A DNA stretch of 64,000 nucleotides from Halomonas halocynthiae DSM 14573 (GCF_000425725.1 NZ_AUDZ01000013.1:124001-188000), one strand, 5' to 3'. Counted from the first letter of the stretch, positions 8,164 through 16,624 are shown. Notes: generated by a model not told the origin, from the letters alone. A program made the numbers and translations.

Positions 8164-8325
8164 ATGGCTCATCGCCACGCCCGAGCAACCCATCGTCACC
8201 GCTCTGAAGGCCCTTGCCATTTTTCGTTGATGTCACTGTCAGCTTGGCGGCGGTTACTCCTGTCGCTCGCACCACTCGCTGCATTATGGCTAGCCGTGGC
8301 ATGGGCCGCAGGGTGGTGGGGCTAA
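8164..8325 (+). CDS. small His-rich membrane protein coupled to znuC
   Basis: A 53-residue frame with a very good ribosome site (GGAGA six bases before the ATG) whose stop codon overlaps the znuC start (TAATG). The N-terminus holds five histidines and one cysteine in its first 19 residues (MAHRHARATHRHR, then CH), and the rest forms one hydrophobic, Trp- and Leu-rich membrane segment. Zinc importer operons contain His-rich parts, so metal binding or modulation of the importer is an attractive inference. I do not recognise a named family. A shorter product from the ATG at 8230 would lack the histidines. It could also be a leader peptide that couples translation to znuC. Confidence 0.55.
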   Translation: MAHRHARATHRHRSEGPCHFSLMSLSAWRRLLLSLAPLAALWLAVAWAAGWWG

Positions 8326-9059
8326 TGTCGCGCCTACAACTGGATAACCTGCACTTGTCCCGAGGCGGTCATACCGTACTTGAACAGCTTAACGGACGCT
8401 TTCAGGATGGCGCTATCACTGCACTTATCGGGGCCAATGGCGCAGGAAAGAGCACACTGATTGCTGCCATTATGGGCATGCTGACGCCAGCCGGTGGGCA
8501 AGTAAAATGCACGGTACCTAAAGAACGGCGTGCATGGCTTCCCCAGCAACTGGCGCTAGACCTGAGTTTTCCGATGAGCGTAGAAGAGCTGATCATGACT
8601 GGCACCTGGCCGAGTCATGGTGCCTTCAAAGGCTATTGTGCGGCACATTACCGACGCGGCCGCGAAATCATGTCGCGGCTGGGTATCTCGCAACTGGCAC
8701 ACCGCCAGCTAGGAGAGCTGTCTGGCGGTCAGCGCCAGCGCGCGTTGATTGGTCGTACCTTGATGCAGGAGGCCGAATTACTGCTGCTCGACGAGCCTTT
8801 CGCCAACGTGGATACCGATACTGTCGATATTCTGATGGATACGCTGCGTGAAATGGCCCGCCAGGGCGCTACCCTAATTGTCGTGCTGCACGACATGGAG
8901 CAGCTCTCCCAACTGGCCGACGATGTACTCCTTCTGGCTGGCGGCCATGGGCAGTGGGTCAATCCTGAACGCCTGATCGAACAACAGGGCGGCGTTGCCC
9001 CCCGAGCGCCTCGCCTACCCATTACCTTGGCGGAATTTTCACATGCTAGATCTGATTGA
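8325..9059 (+). CDS. znuC: zinc ABC transporter ATP-binding protein
   Basis: A 244-residue ATPase that powers metal import from the cytoplasmic face. Walker A is GANGAGKST (about residue 37), the signature is LSGGQRQR, Walker B is LLLLDEPFANVD, and the switch histidine is in VLHDMEQ. The start at 8325 is preferred over a reading from 8214, because it removes an unrelated extension and gives the normal ABC N-terminus SRLQLDNLHLSRGG. The following permease gene starts 17 bases inside the 3' end of this gene. Together with the His-loop binding protein this is a ZnuABC-type system; a manganese-specific variant cannot be excluded. Zur control is expected, but no clear Zur box was found. Confidence 0.9.
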   Translation: MSRLQLDNLHLSRGGHTVLEQLNGRFQDGAITALIGANGAGKSTLIAAIMGMLTPAGGQVKCTVPKERRAWLPQQLALDLSFPMSVEELIMTGTWPSHGAFKGYCAAHYRRGREIMSRLGISQLAHRQLGELSGGQRQRALIGRTLMQEAELLLLDEPFANVDTDTVDILMDTLREMARQGATLIVVLHDMEQLSQLADDVLLLAGGHGQWVNPERLIEQQGGVAPRAPRLPITLAEFSHARSD

Positions 9060-9936
9060 TGCTTGGTTGCTCGCGCCCTTTGGCTACGGTTTTATGCGCC
9101 GCGCCGCCGTAGCAGGGCTCGCCTTGTCGCTAGCCGCTCCACCGCTAGGCGTGTTTCTGATGTTGCGCGGCATGAGCCTGATTGGCGATGCCATGGCACA
9201 CGCCATTCTACCCGGTGTGGCACTGGGCTTTTTATTTGCTGGTTTTTCGCTACCAATGATGAGCCTGGGCGGCATTATCTCAGGGCTTCTGGTGGCCCTG
9301 CTTGCCGGCAGCGTATCGCGGTTAACAGGGCACCGGGAAGACTCGGCCATGGCCAGCTTCTTTCTCATGTCGCTGGCGGCAGGCGTCATGCTGGTATCAA
9401 TGGGCGGCAGCAGTGTCGACCTAACCCACGTGCTGTTTGGCTCAATCCTCGCCGTAGACAGCACCGCACTAGTTTTGATTGCAGGCATTGCTAGCCTGAT
9501 TGTGCTAGTGCTAGCCGCCATTTTTCGCGCTTTGGTAGTAGACTGCTTAGACCCATTATTTCTGCGCGGCCAGGGCGTCCGCGGCGGTTTGGTACACGGT
9601 ACGTTTCTGGGCCTAGTGGTGCTCAACCTCACCGCCGGTTTTCAAACATTAGGCACGCTAATGGCGGTGGGTCTGATGATGCTACCAGCCACTACCGCAC
9701 GCTTCTGGAGCCAGCGGCTTGAAGGGCTGATCGCCATTGCTATCGCCCTTGCCGTACTCGCCAGCTTTTTTGGCCTATTGCTGTCATACCACCTAGGCTT
9801 GCCATCGGGACCTTCCATTATTCTCTTGGCCGGTATGGCATATATTTTCTCAGCACTATTTGGCCGACAACACAGTGTTGTTGCGCGTTTTCGGCGCCGC
9901 GTCGCGCCGCTCGAATCCACACCCCCTGCTGCGTAA
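9043..9936 (+). CDS. znuB: zinc ABC transporter permease
   Basis: A 297-residue ABC-3 family permease with about eight or nine membrane helices. Recognisable family segments are LMLRGMSLIGDAMAHAILPG near residue 40 and TLMAVGLMMLPATTARFW near residue 210. The ATG at 9043 is preferred over the earlier 8995 because it has GGCGGAA upstream and yields a normal N-terminus. It overlaps the end of znuC, a sign of coupled translation. It forms the membrane channel for metal delivered by the binding protein encoded next. Confidence 0.88.
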   Translation: MLDLIDAWLLAPFGYGFMRRAAVAGLALSLAAPPLGVFLMLRGMSLIGDAMAHAILPGVALGFLFAGFSLPMMSLGGIISGLLVALLAGSVSRLTGHREDSAMASFFLMSLAAGVMLVSMGGSSVDLTHVLFGSILAVDSTALVLIAGIASLIVLVLAAIFRALVVDCLDPLFLRGQGVRGGLVHGTFLGLVVLNLTAGFQTLGTLMAVGLMMLPATTARFWSQRLEGLIAIAIALAVLASFFGLLLSYHLGLPSGPSIILLAGMAYIFSALFGRQHSVVARFRRRVAPLESTPPAA

Positions 9937-9971
9937 CCCGACTGACTACCCAACTCACCAGGACATCTGAC

Positions 9972-10955
9972 ATGCACCGCACATTCGCCTCCCTCGCTCT
10001 ACTTGCTACCCTGCTCAGTGCGGCTCCTGCGGCACTGGCTAACGAGCGCCTACAGGTACTCACCAGCTTCAGTATCTTGGCCGATATGGTCGAGAACATC
10101 GGCGGCAATAATGTCGAGGTAACCGCCTTGGTCGGCCCCGACTCCGACGCCCATGTTTATAGCCCACGCCCCACCGACGCTCGCGCCGTTAGCCAAGCCG
10201 ACCTGGTGGTTCTCAACGGCATGAATTTTGAAGGCTGGATGGAGCGTTTGGTTAAAGCCAGCGACCACCACGGGCTTGTGGTAACCGCCACCGACGGCGT
10301 AGAAGCGCGCCTAAACCAGGCAAAACATGACCACGATCATGCAGAACACGACCACCATGATCATGCAGAACACGACCACCACGATCGTGCAGGCCATGAT
10401 CATGGCGGGAAAGACCCTCACGCCTGGCAAGACTTGGCACTTGGCGATATCTATATCAATAATATTCTGGCCGGCCTGATCGCAGCAGACCCTGAAAACG
10501 AAGCAGCCTACCGTCAACGCGCTGAACAGTATCTGGCCGAAGTTAACGCAACTCACACCAACATACAGCAACAGCTCGCTGAGCTTCCTGACACCACCAA
10601 AATCATTACCAGCCATCGCGCGTTCGATCACTTCGCTCGCGCCTATGGGCTAACATTTCTGTCTCCGGCTGGGGTGTCCAGCGAAGCCGAACCCAGTGCT
10701 GCCGACTTAGCCGCGTTAGTCGAGGTAGTGCGCGAGCAAGATATCCGCGCGTTGTTTCACGAAAATATGACCAGCCAAGCCTTGCTCAACCAACTCGCCG
10801 AAGAAACCGGTGTGCCGATTGCCGGCAGCCTGTATTCCGATGCACTAACAAGCGACGGCGATGCTGCGACTTGGCTTGGCATGCTTCGCCACAACGCCCG
10901 AGTACTGCACGATGCGCTGATAGTTGAGCATGAACCACACCCAACGGCTGACTGA
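9972..10955 (+). CDS. znuA: zinc ABC transporter substrate-binding protein with His-rich loop
   Basis: A 327-residue cluster A-I metal-binding lipoprotein-like or periplasmic protein. A cleavable signal peptide ends near LSAAPAALA. The core has TSFSILADMVENIGG and GPDSDAHVYSPRPTDA, where the histidine is a metal ligand, plus later ITSHRAFDHFARAYG. A long His/Asp loop (about residues 118-145), characteristic of zinc-type ZnuA, is built from imperfect tandem repeats. It is the last gene of the znu group, 35 bases after znuB. Zinc is the likely substrate because of the His loop. Confidence 0.9.
   Translation: MHRTFASLALLATLLSAAPAALANERLQVLTSFSILADMVENIGGNNVEVTALVGPDSDAHVYSPRPTDARAVSQADLVVLNGMNFEGWMERLVKASDHHGLVVTATDGVEARLNQAKHDHDHAEHDHHDHAEHDHHDRAGHDHGGKDPHAWQDLALGDIYINNILAGLIAADPENEAAYRQRAEQYLAEVNATHTNIQQQLAELPDTTKIITSHRAFDHFARAYGLTFLSPAGVSSEAEPSAADLAALVEVVREQDIRALFHENMTSQALLNQLAEETGVPIAGSLYSDALTSDGDAATWLGMLRHNARVLHDALIVEHEPHPTAD
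10329..10397 (+). repeat. in-frame tandem repeat coding the ZnuA His loop
   Basis: Three direct repeats at 10329-10349 (21 bases), 10350-10373 (24 bases) and 10374-10397 (24 bases, diverged) encode D-H-(H)-D-H/R-A-E/G-H units. The first two are nearly identical at the DNA level, apart from one missing codon. That suggests growth by slippage or unequal crossover, so loop length may vary between strains. Confidence 0.8.
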
Positions 10956-11041
10956 TGCCGAGGCAGGCAGGGAACTAGCCTTTCGCTATAAACGCTCAAA
11001 TTCCTGGCCTTAGCTCGTCGGAAACATTAAGGAGACTACCA

Positions 11042-12229
11042 ATGCAACTTGACTCAGTGGTTATTCTAGGCGGTAAGCGTACTGCCATCGGTAGTTTTGG
11101 CGGCAGTCTGGCGGGCTTAGCGCCCCATGAGATGGGGACAGCCACCGCCAAAGCAGCACTAAGCGAGGCTGGTGTTGCTGCCAGCGATATTGATCATGCG
11201 GTTTATGGCCACATCATCACCACCGGGCCCGCCGATGCTTACTTGGCTCGACATATCGCACTGGAGTCAGGCGTACCATCCAGCGCTGGGGCATTTAACG
11301 TTAACCGTTTGTGCGGGTCCGGCGTACAGGCGGTAGTAAGCGCTGCCCAGCAGATTGCCATGGGCGCTAGCCAGCTAGCACTAGCGGGTGGTGCCGAATC
11401 AATGAGCCGCGGTGGCTACCTGCTGCCTGCCGCCGCACGCTTTGGCATTCGTATGGGCGATGCGCCGATCACTGACCTGACACTGGGTACGCTCAGCGAC
11501 CCTTTCGATAGCGGTCACATGGGCGTAACAGCAGAAAACATCGCCCAGCGCTACGAACTCAGCCGTGAAGAACTGGACGCGTTTGCGCTAGCCAGCCATC
11601 AAAAGGCCGCTCGGGCGATTGCCGCAGGACGCTTTGACAGTCAGATCACGCCTCTTAAGGTACGCAAAGGCCGCAATGAGGTGATCTTTCGTCATGACGA
11701 GCATGTACGCGAAGTCATCACTCCAGAAGATCTAGCACGTCTGAAGCCCGCCTTCAAAAAAGACGGCGTAGTAACCGCTGGCAACGCTTCTGGGATTAAC
11801 GATGCTGCTGCAACACTGGTACTGGCGCATGCCGATGCTGCCAAGCAGCGTGGCCTTGAGCCCCGCGCGCGCCTTCGGACTGCTGCCATCGCGGGTGTCG
11901 AGCCAAATGTCATGGGCCTGGGACCCACGCCAGCGGTGCGACGCTGCCTAAAACAGGCCAAGCTCAACATAGAAGATATCGATGTCATCGAGTCAAATGA
12001 GGCATTTGCTGCTCAAGCCATCGCTGTAGCACGTGATCTTGGCTTTCCGGATGAGCGCCTGAACCCTAACGGTGGTGCCGTGGGATTGGGGCATCCGGTG
12101 GGGGCGACTGGGGCTATTCTAATCATCAAGGCGCTACATGAGCTGGAGCGTACTGCTGGCCGTTTCGGTTTAATCACACTATGTATTGGCGGTGGCCAAG
12201 GCATTGCTCTGCTCATCGAGCGGCTATAA
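11042..12229 (+). CDS. acetyl-CoA C-acetyltransferase (thiolase)
   Basis: A 395-residue thiolase that condenses or cleaves acyl-CoA units in the cytoplasm. The nucleophilic Cys91 lies in NVNRLCGSGVQAV, with the C-terminal active-site motifs GHPVGATGA (His) and CIGGGQG (Cys). Length and motif spacing are those of biosynthetic/degradative acetoacetyl-CoA thiolases such as PhaA, BktB or AtoB. The ATG follows a strong AAGGAGACTACC ribosome site. No phaB or phaC is nearby, so a role in polyhydroxybutyrate synthesis, common in Halomonas, cannot be deduced from context. Confidence 0.92.
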   Translation: MQLDSVVILGGKRTAIGSFGGSLAGLAPHEMGTATAKAALSEAGVAASDIDHAVYGHIITTGPADAYLARHIALESGVPSSAGAFNVNRLCGSGVQAVVSAAQQIAMGASQLALAGGAESMSRGGYLLPAAARFGIRMGDAPITDLTLGTLSDPFDSGHMGVTAENIAQRYELSREELDAFALASHQKAARAIAAGRFDSQITPLKVRKGRNEVIFRHDEHVREVITPEDLARLKPAFKKDGVVTAGNASGINDAAATLVLAHADAAKQRGLEPRARLRTAAIAGVEPNVMGLGPTPAVRRCLKQAKLNIEDIDVIESNEAFAAQAIAVARDLGFPDERLNPNGGAVGLGHPVGATGAILIIKALHELERTAGRFGLITLCIGGGQGIALLIERL

Positions 12230-12287
12230 CGGCTTGTTACGCAAAAAGATCATCGATCAGCGCAATATAACGGGGGGCGACACGTTC

Positions 12288-13811
12288 GTGAAAAGTCAGG
12301 ATAGTTCGCAGCCAAGCGCTGATAACATTCAAGATGCCATACGCTGGCGTATTCTATTGGTATTGCTAGCCACTATTGTGATGTCGCTGATCAGTGTCAG
12401 CATTGTCAATGTGGCCTTACCTTCTATTCAGCGTGGCCTGGACGCTACCCACTCTGACCTGCAGTGGGTGCTTTCGGGCTATGCATTAACGTTCGGCGTG
12501 ATCCTGGTGGCTGCTGGCCGAGCAGGTGACATCATGGGGCGTGGTGGCATCTTCATCATCGGCGTGGTGATCTTTACTCTGGCTTCCATTGCCTCAGGCT
12601 TGGCTCAGGATGCGACTTGGCTAAACGTGGCGCGGTTTACTCAAGGCATCGGCTCAGGGCTGCTCAGCCCGCAAGGGGTCGGTATGATTCAACAGTATTT
12701 CCAAGGCGCCGAACGTGGCAAGGCGTTTGGGTATTTCGGCAGTGCGGTAGGGGTATCCGTCGGTGTCGGCCCAGTAGTAGGCGGCCTACTAATTGAGCTT
12801 GGTGGCCCTGATATTGGCTGGCGGCTGACATTTCTTGTCAATGTGCCCATTGGTATTTTGACCATTATCATGGCGTATCGCTGGTTCCCCAGACCGCTCT
12901 TTACACGGACGTCACTGCCTTCAACATGCACCTCACACCGAGCCATGCGAAAAATTCAGCATACTCTCCGCTTACTTGACCCTGTTGGCTCATTATTACT
13001 GGGGTTAGCCGTATTTTCTGTGCTGTTCCCGTTCATGGAGTCGCGTTCTGCCATTCTGACCTGGTTACTGCTGCCACTGGGTGTTCTGCTTGTCGCTATA
13101 TGGGTGCGCTGGGAGCGCTACTATGCTCGGCAGGGCTGTAGCCCGATGGTGAACTTGGCTATCTTTTCCACCCGCAGCTTTACCAATGGCGCACTCATCA
13201 TGGCGCTGTATTTCATGGGCATGACCAGTATCTGGGTGCTGGTCGCTTTGTATTTACAGCAAGGGCTCGGGGAAACGGCGCTAAAAACGGGACTGGTAAG
13301 CCTTCCAGCCGCATTCATTTCTGCCTATGCCGCTCACTGGGCTGGTAAGCGAGTCATGGCCTATGGCCGAAAAATGGTTATTGGCGGACTTTTATTCGCC
13401 ATTACAGGCGTCATAGCGACTGCTGCAATCATTTTGTTGCACCAAAGTGGCTATGTCAGTATTTGGTGGTTGCTGGTGTCGTTATCACTGATCGGCATCG
13501 CTCAAGGTTCCGTTATTAGCCCTAACCAAACCCTGACACTGGCCGAAGTGCCTTTGCAATATGCGGGAAGCTCTGGGGCTATCATGCAAACCGGCCAGCG
13601 CATTGGCACCTCCATCGGTATTGCTGTTATCACAGCGGCAGTGTTCACAACACTTGGCATATCAAGCTGGCCAGTGGCCGTCACTCTCGGTTTTGGCTTA
13701 GTTTTACTGATCATTCTCAGCGCTCTGTGGCTTGCCATCAAAGACCAGCGCTACCGAAAAAATAGCCAACATAGCGAGCCTGCTGACAGGCCTTTTCCAA
13801 TCGCTGAATAA
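12288..13811 (+). CDS. DHA2-family MFS drug/solute exporter
   Basis: A 507-residue inner-membrane protein with about fourteen hydrophobic helices, typical of EmrB/QacA-like proton antiporters. The motif VNVALPSIQRGL near the first helix and LQWVLSGYALTFG are standard for the family, as is the antiporter motif around GSAVGVSVGVGPVVGG. I prefer the GTG at 12288, which follows a GGGGGGCG sequence, over an in-frame ATG at 12186 that would sit inside the thiolase gene. No TetR regulator or EmrA partner is adjacent, so the substrate is unknown. A strong bidirectional hairpin follows. Confidence 0.82.
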   Translation: MKSQDSSQPSADNIQDAIRWRILLVLLATIVMSLISVSIVNVALPSIQRGLDATHSDLQWVLSGYALTFGVILVAAGRAGDIMGRGGIFIIGVVIFTLASIASGLAQDATWLNVARFTQGIGSGLLSPQGVGMIQQYFQGAERGKAFGYFGSAVGVSVGVGPVVGGLLIELGGPDIGWRLTFLVNVPIGILTIIMAYRWFPRPLFTRTSLPSTCTSHRAMRKIQHTLRLLDPVGSLLLGLAVFSVLFPFMESRSAILTWLLLPLGVLLVAIWVRWERYYARQGCSPMVNLAIFSTRSFTNGALIMALYFMGMTSIWVLVALYLQQGLGETALKTGLVSLPAAFISAYAAHWAGKRVMAYGRKMVIGGLLFAITGVIATAAIILLHQSGYVSIWWLLVSLSLIGIAQGSVISPNQTLTLAEVPLQYAGSSGAIMQTGQRIGTSIGIAVITAAVFTTLGISSWPVAVTLGFGLVLLIILSALWLAIKDQRYRKNSQHSEPADRPFPIAE

Positions 13812-13843
13812 CTCACTACTCACTATGCCATGCAGGTATGAGA

Positions 13844-13863
13844 AAGGCGCCCTCAGGCGCCTT
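13844..13863. terminator. bidirectional terminator between convergent genes
   Basis: A perfect 8-bp stem (AAGGCGCC and GGCGCCTT) with a CTCA loop lies between the plus-strand MFS gene and the minus-strand binding-protein gene. On the minus strand it runs into TTTCTC, a modest T-rich tail, so it probably ends the binding-protein transcript and may serve both. Confidence 0.7.
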
Positions 13864-13885
13864 AAATGATGCCGATTTCGTCAGC

Positions 13886-14872
13886 TCAAGCCTCTGGTAT
13901 TTGCAACGTTTCCTGCACAACTGGCCAAGCCGGTTGCCCATCACGGGTGGTAACTCCGTCCAGGAACGCTTTAATTTTCGCTGGATTGTTGCGCATCCAA
14001 GTCAGCGCCACGTCATCTACCTCACGCTCTTCATAGCTATAACCACGAATCATCTCACTCTGCTGGTCGGCACTAAAGATCAACTGGCCAAGCAGCCGAG
14101 CGGCATTGGGGTTAGATTCTGCAAATTCGTGAGTTACTAGCGTGCGAACATCACTGCGGCCGCCATCGGGGCCCCAGGCATCTTCAGGATCGTCGAGAAA
14201 CTCAATGTCATACTCGATGCTTGCCCAGTGCGGTGTCCAAGCATAGAAAACGATCCACTCGTCTCGGTCTATTGTCGACTTTGCTTGACTGAACATGCCG
14301 GTCGAGGAGGTTTCAGAAAGGTTCCACTGATCAAGACAGTAAGTCCCTTCATCCTGCATTTTTGCCAGCAGGTCGCTCGTGCCGGAGCCAACTTCGATGG
14401 AGTACAACACGCCACCGACCTTGTCTCGCAGCTCCTCGCTACACAGATCCTTGGCTGAGGTATATCCCGCATCATACACATAACTAGGCACAACAAAACC
14501 CAGCCGTGCTCCGTCAACGTTAGTGCCCAGGTCAACCAATTGGCTCTCGCCCTGAGTCGACGTATCGTACATACCTTGCTGAGCAGGCAACCAGGCAGCC
14601 AAGTACACATCCAACTCGTTTTGGCTCAGCGCCTGATAAGCAATTGTTGCACCCAGTTCTTTCTTTTGTGTTGCATACCCAAGGGTATCAAGCAAGGTGG
14701 CTGCTACCTCACTTTTTACCGTTACCCCAGGCCATGGCGGAACCGCAAACCGAACCGCATCAGGCGCTTCAGCCTGGGCCAGAGAGCTCAAAACCAGTGA
14801 GCCCAAGGCAAGGGGCGCGCACAAAACGCTTCCCAAAAGAAAGTGTGTAGAGGGTCGTTTAGCTAGATTCAC
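13886..14872 (-). CDS. glycine betaine/choline/carnitine-type ABC substrate-binding protein (orphan)
   Basis: A 328-residue OpuAC-family periplasmic binding protein. It has a signal peptide (hydrophobic LLGSVLCAPLALGSLVL, cleavage near SSLAQA), then RFAVPPWPGVTVKSEVAATL and ELDVYLAAWLPAQ, segments typical of the ProX/ChoX/CaiX group. Several conserved tryptophans (for example in FYAWTPHWAS) could form a quaternary-amine cage. The GTG at 14872 is chosen because AAGGAGA lies 4 bases upstream; an upstream ATG at 14941 has no such site. No permease or ATPase gene is adjacent, so it probably serves a transporter encoded elsewhere. A carnitine link is suggested by the thioesterase gene nearby. Confidence 0.85.
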   Translation of the reverse strand: MNLAKRPSTHFLLGSVLCAPLALGSLVLSSLAQAEAPDAVRFAVPPWPGVTVKSEVAATLLDTLGYATQKKELGATIAYQALSQNELDVYLAAWLPAQQGMYDTSTQGESQLVDLGTNVDGARLGFVVPSYVYDAGYTSAKDLCSEELRDKVGGVLYSIEVGSGTSDLLAKMQDEGTYCLDQWNLSETSSTGMFSQAKSTIDRDEWIVFYAWTPHWASIEYDIEFLDDPEDAWGPDGGRSDVRTLVTHEFAESNPNAARLLGQLIFSADQQSEMIRGYSYEEREVDDVALTWMRNNPAKIKAFLDGVTTRDGQPAWPVVQETLQIPEA

Positions 14873-15012
14873 CAGATCTCCTTGGCAGTCATGCCATGTT
14901 GAAACACCGCATAACCTTACCACCCCAGAAAAATCCAGCAACGCTGGTTAACCACTTGCTGACTATTTGCGCCGCCGCAGCGCGAGGCACACTCCATACA
15001 AAGGGCAAACGA

Positions 15013-15546
15013 TCACGCCCCTTTACCTACCATTTTGGTCGCCTCGACCACTTCGATCCAATAACCATCGACATCCTTCACAAACACAACATCTTTCATT
15101 TTTCCCTGATCAGGACGCTTAATAAACACCACGTCGTTGGCGTCAAACCAAGTCACAGCCATAGACAGGTCTGGCACCGAAAAGCAGATATGGCCAAAAC
15201 CCTGCGGTTCAGCATTACCGTCGTGATAGGCAAAGTCTGCTTGGTCCTCTGTTCCCCAGTTGTGGGTTAACTCCAGCAACCCTTTTTGGGAAAAGGTCCA
15301 AACGGTACGCTGATCGGTATTTTCTGGCACGTCGTCAGTAGGTTCCAGCTTGGCAAGAAAATACAGCGTAAAGCGCATTTCTTCGAAATCCAGCTTACGC
15401 AGTACGCTCATACCAAATACTCGCGAATAGAAGGCCAATGATGCCTCAGGATTCTTTACTCTCAGCATGGTGTGGTTGAGCCGAAAGCCCTCTGTCTCTG
15501 CAGCGGGTGCCTGTATACCTGGGTATTGCTCACCTTGAAAACTCAT
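15013..15546 (-). CDS. gloA: lactoylglutathione lyase (glyoxalase I)
   Basis: A 177-residue vicinal-oxygen-chelate metalloenzyme that isomerises the glutathione hemithioacetal of methylglyoxal to lactoylglutathione. Recognisable segments are LNHTMLRVKNPEASLAFYSR (first metal His), TLYFLAKLE, LELTHNWGTE (Glu/His region) and GFGHICFSVPDL (second metal His). Length fits the long proteobacterial/eukaryote-like GloA form. Two adjacent ATGs follow AAAGGAG; the second, at 15546, has the better spacing (6 bases). It is divergent from a thioesterase gene and shares a short control region with it. Confidence 0.93.
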   Translation of the reverse strand: MSFQGEQYPGIQAPAAETEGFRLNHTMLRVKNPEASLAFYSRVFGMSVLRKLDFEEMRFTLYFLAKLEPTDDVPENTDQRTVWTFSQKGLLELTHNWGTEDQADFAYHDGNAEPQGFGHICFSVPDLSMAVTWFDANDVVFIKRPDQGKMKDVVFVKDVDGYWIEVVEATKMVGKGA

Positions 15547-15560
15547 CATCAACTCCTTTA

Positions 15561-15619
15561 CCCACGTTGTGGGCCTGCACTGGTATATTGTCATTTAACG
15601 AACTGACAGGACATTGTCA
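15561..15619. promoter_or_regulatory. small inverted and direct repeats between gloA and thioesterase gene
   Basis: Within this divergent gap are a CCCAC-GTT-GTGGG inverted repeat (15561-15573), two ATTGTCAT direct repeats (15587-15594 and 15613-15620), and a TGACA-GGACAT-TGTCA inverted repeat (15604-15619). The last one places the thioesterase ribosome site (AGGA) across its first arm and loop and covers the first base of the start codon. These could be an operator or a small translation-controlling hairpin; no regulator is identified. Confidence 0.35.
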
Positions 15620-16074
15620 TGCGCATTCTTGAGACGCGAGTTGCCCCAGAGTGGGTAGATTATAACGGTCATATGAACGATGCCGAGTACGCACGGGTAT
15701 TCTCTCTGGCCCTTGAGGCGCTAATGGACGCAATCGGACTGGACAAAAAGGGCCGCGACCAGCATGCCTATACTATCTACACCTTAGAAACCCACCTCTG
15801 TTATCGCCGTGAGGCTTACGAGAACCAGTCCTTGGGCATAAACATCATATTGTTAGACCGAGATACCAAGCGCCTACATGTGTTCATGGAAATGCTCGAC
15901 GAGCACAACCAATGCCTGGCGACCAGCGAACAAATGTTGATGGGAATTGCCACTGTTAGTGGGCGTCCAGCGGCTTTCCCCACAGCAATTACCGAACACA
16001 TTGCACGCTTACCCCACGCTCAGGCCGAAAACTGGCCGGCATTGGCTGGGCGGAAAGTTGGCCTTAGTCGTTAA
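15619..16074 (+). CDS. hot-dog thioesterase, betainyl-CoA thioesterase-like
   Basis: A 151-residue single hot-dog-fold acyl-CoA thioesterase. The N-terminal motif VAPEWVDYNGHMNDAEYARV carries the Asp/Asn-Gly-His-Met signature of 4HBT-type enzymes. The same type of domain is found as a separate gene in carnitine clusters and fused to some L-carnitine dehydrogenases, where it hydrolyses betainyl-CoA to glycine betaine. That makes a carnitine role likely by resemblance, and the nearby betaine/carnitine-type binding protein fits. The carnitine dehydrogenase and cleavage enzyme are not in the window, so another acyl-CoA substrate remains possible. Confidence 0.78.
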   Translation: MRILETRVAPEWVDYNGHMNDAEYARVFSLALEALMDAIGLDKKGRDQHAYTIYTLETHLCYRREAYENQSLGINIILLDRDTKRLHVFMEMLDEHNQCLATSEQMLMGIATVSGRPAAFPTAITEHIARLPHAQAENWPALAGRKVGLSR

Positions 16075-16117
16075 CCGCGAATACCAATAATACTTCCTAC
16101 ACCACACGGGGGTTCCC

Positions 16118-16624
16118 ATGAAATATCTAACCATTTCTCGCTCTGCCCCAACCTTTTGTCCCACTGCCCTGGCAGTCATTCTGATAGGGATACTTACCCT
16201 GCTCGCCGGCTGTGCTGGCCCACAACTCAAGACCCAAGAGCAAAGCGGTATTTCTTTTGAACGTGCGATAATTCTTGCCGAAGCGAAAAAAACACTCGGT
16301 GTACCATACCGTTATGGCGGTAACTCCCTCAGCGGACTGGATTGCTCAGGCTTGGTACAACGCAGCTACAGCAAAGCGGGCATCAGCGTACCACGCACAT
16401 CAAGCGATCAGTTCTCGCAGCTACCTCCCATCAAGAAAGCTCGCCCGGGCGATCTGTTGTTTTTTGATACCTCGGGGAATGGTAAGGCCAGCCATGTGGG
16501 AATCTATTTGGGCAATGATCAGATGATACATGCGCCTGGCAGTGGCCGAGAGGTAACAACGACCCAACTATCATTGGATTACTGGCAGAAACGTTTTTTG
16601 GGTGCCTCAGGGCCTGCGCCCTGA
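16118..16624 (+). CDS. NlpC/P60-family peptidoglycan endopeptidase lipoprotein
   Basis: A 168-residue outer-envelope lipoprotein. A signal segment with lipobox LLAGC (Cys32) precedes a compact NlpC/P60 cysteine peptidase domain. The catalytic residues are visible: Cys76 in GLDCSGLV, His126 in ASHVGIYLG, and the polar third residue His138 in MIHAPGSG. Size and layout resemble Spr/MepS or NlpC of enteric bacteria, which cleave peptide cross-links in the cell wall. It stands alone on the plus strand, and a hairpin overlaps its stop codon. Confidence 0.9.
   Translation: MKYLTISRSAPTFCPTALAVILIGILTLLAGCAGPQLKTQEQSGISFERAIILAEAKKTLGVPYRYGGNSLSGLDCSGLVQRSYSKAGISVPRTSSDQFSQLPPIKKARPGDLLFFDTSGNGKASHVGIYLGNDQMIHAPGSGREVTTTQLSLDYWQKRFLGASGPAP

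Noticed and set aside
10321-10420. CRISPR-like short repeats
   Set aside because: The repeats are in frame and encode the ZnuA His loop; there are no spacers.
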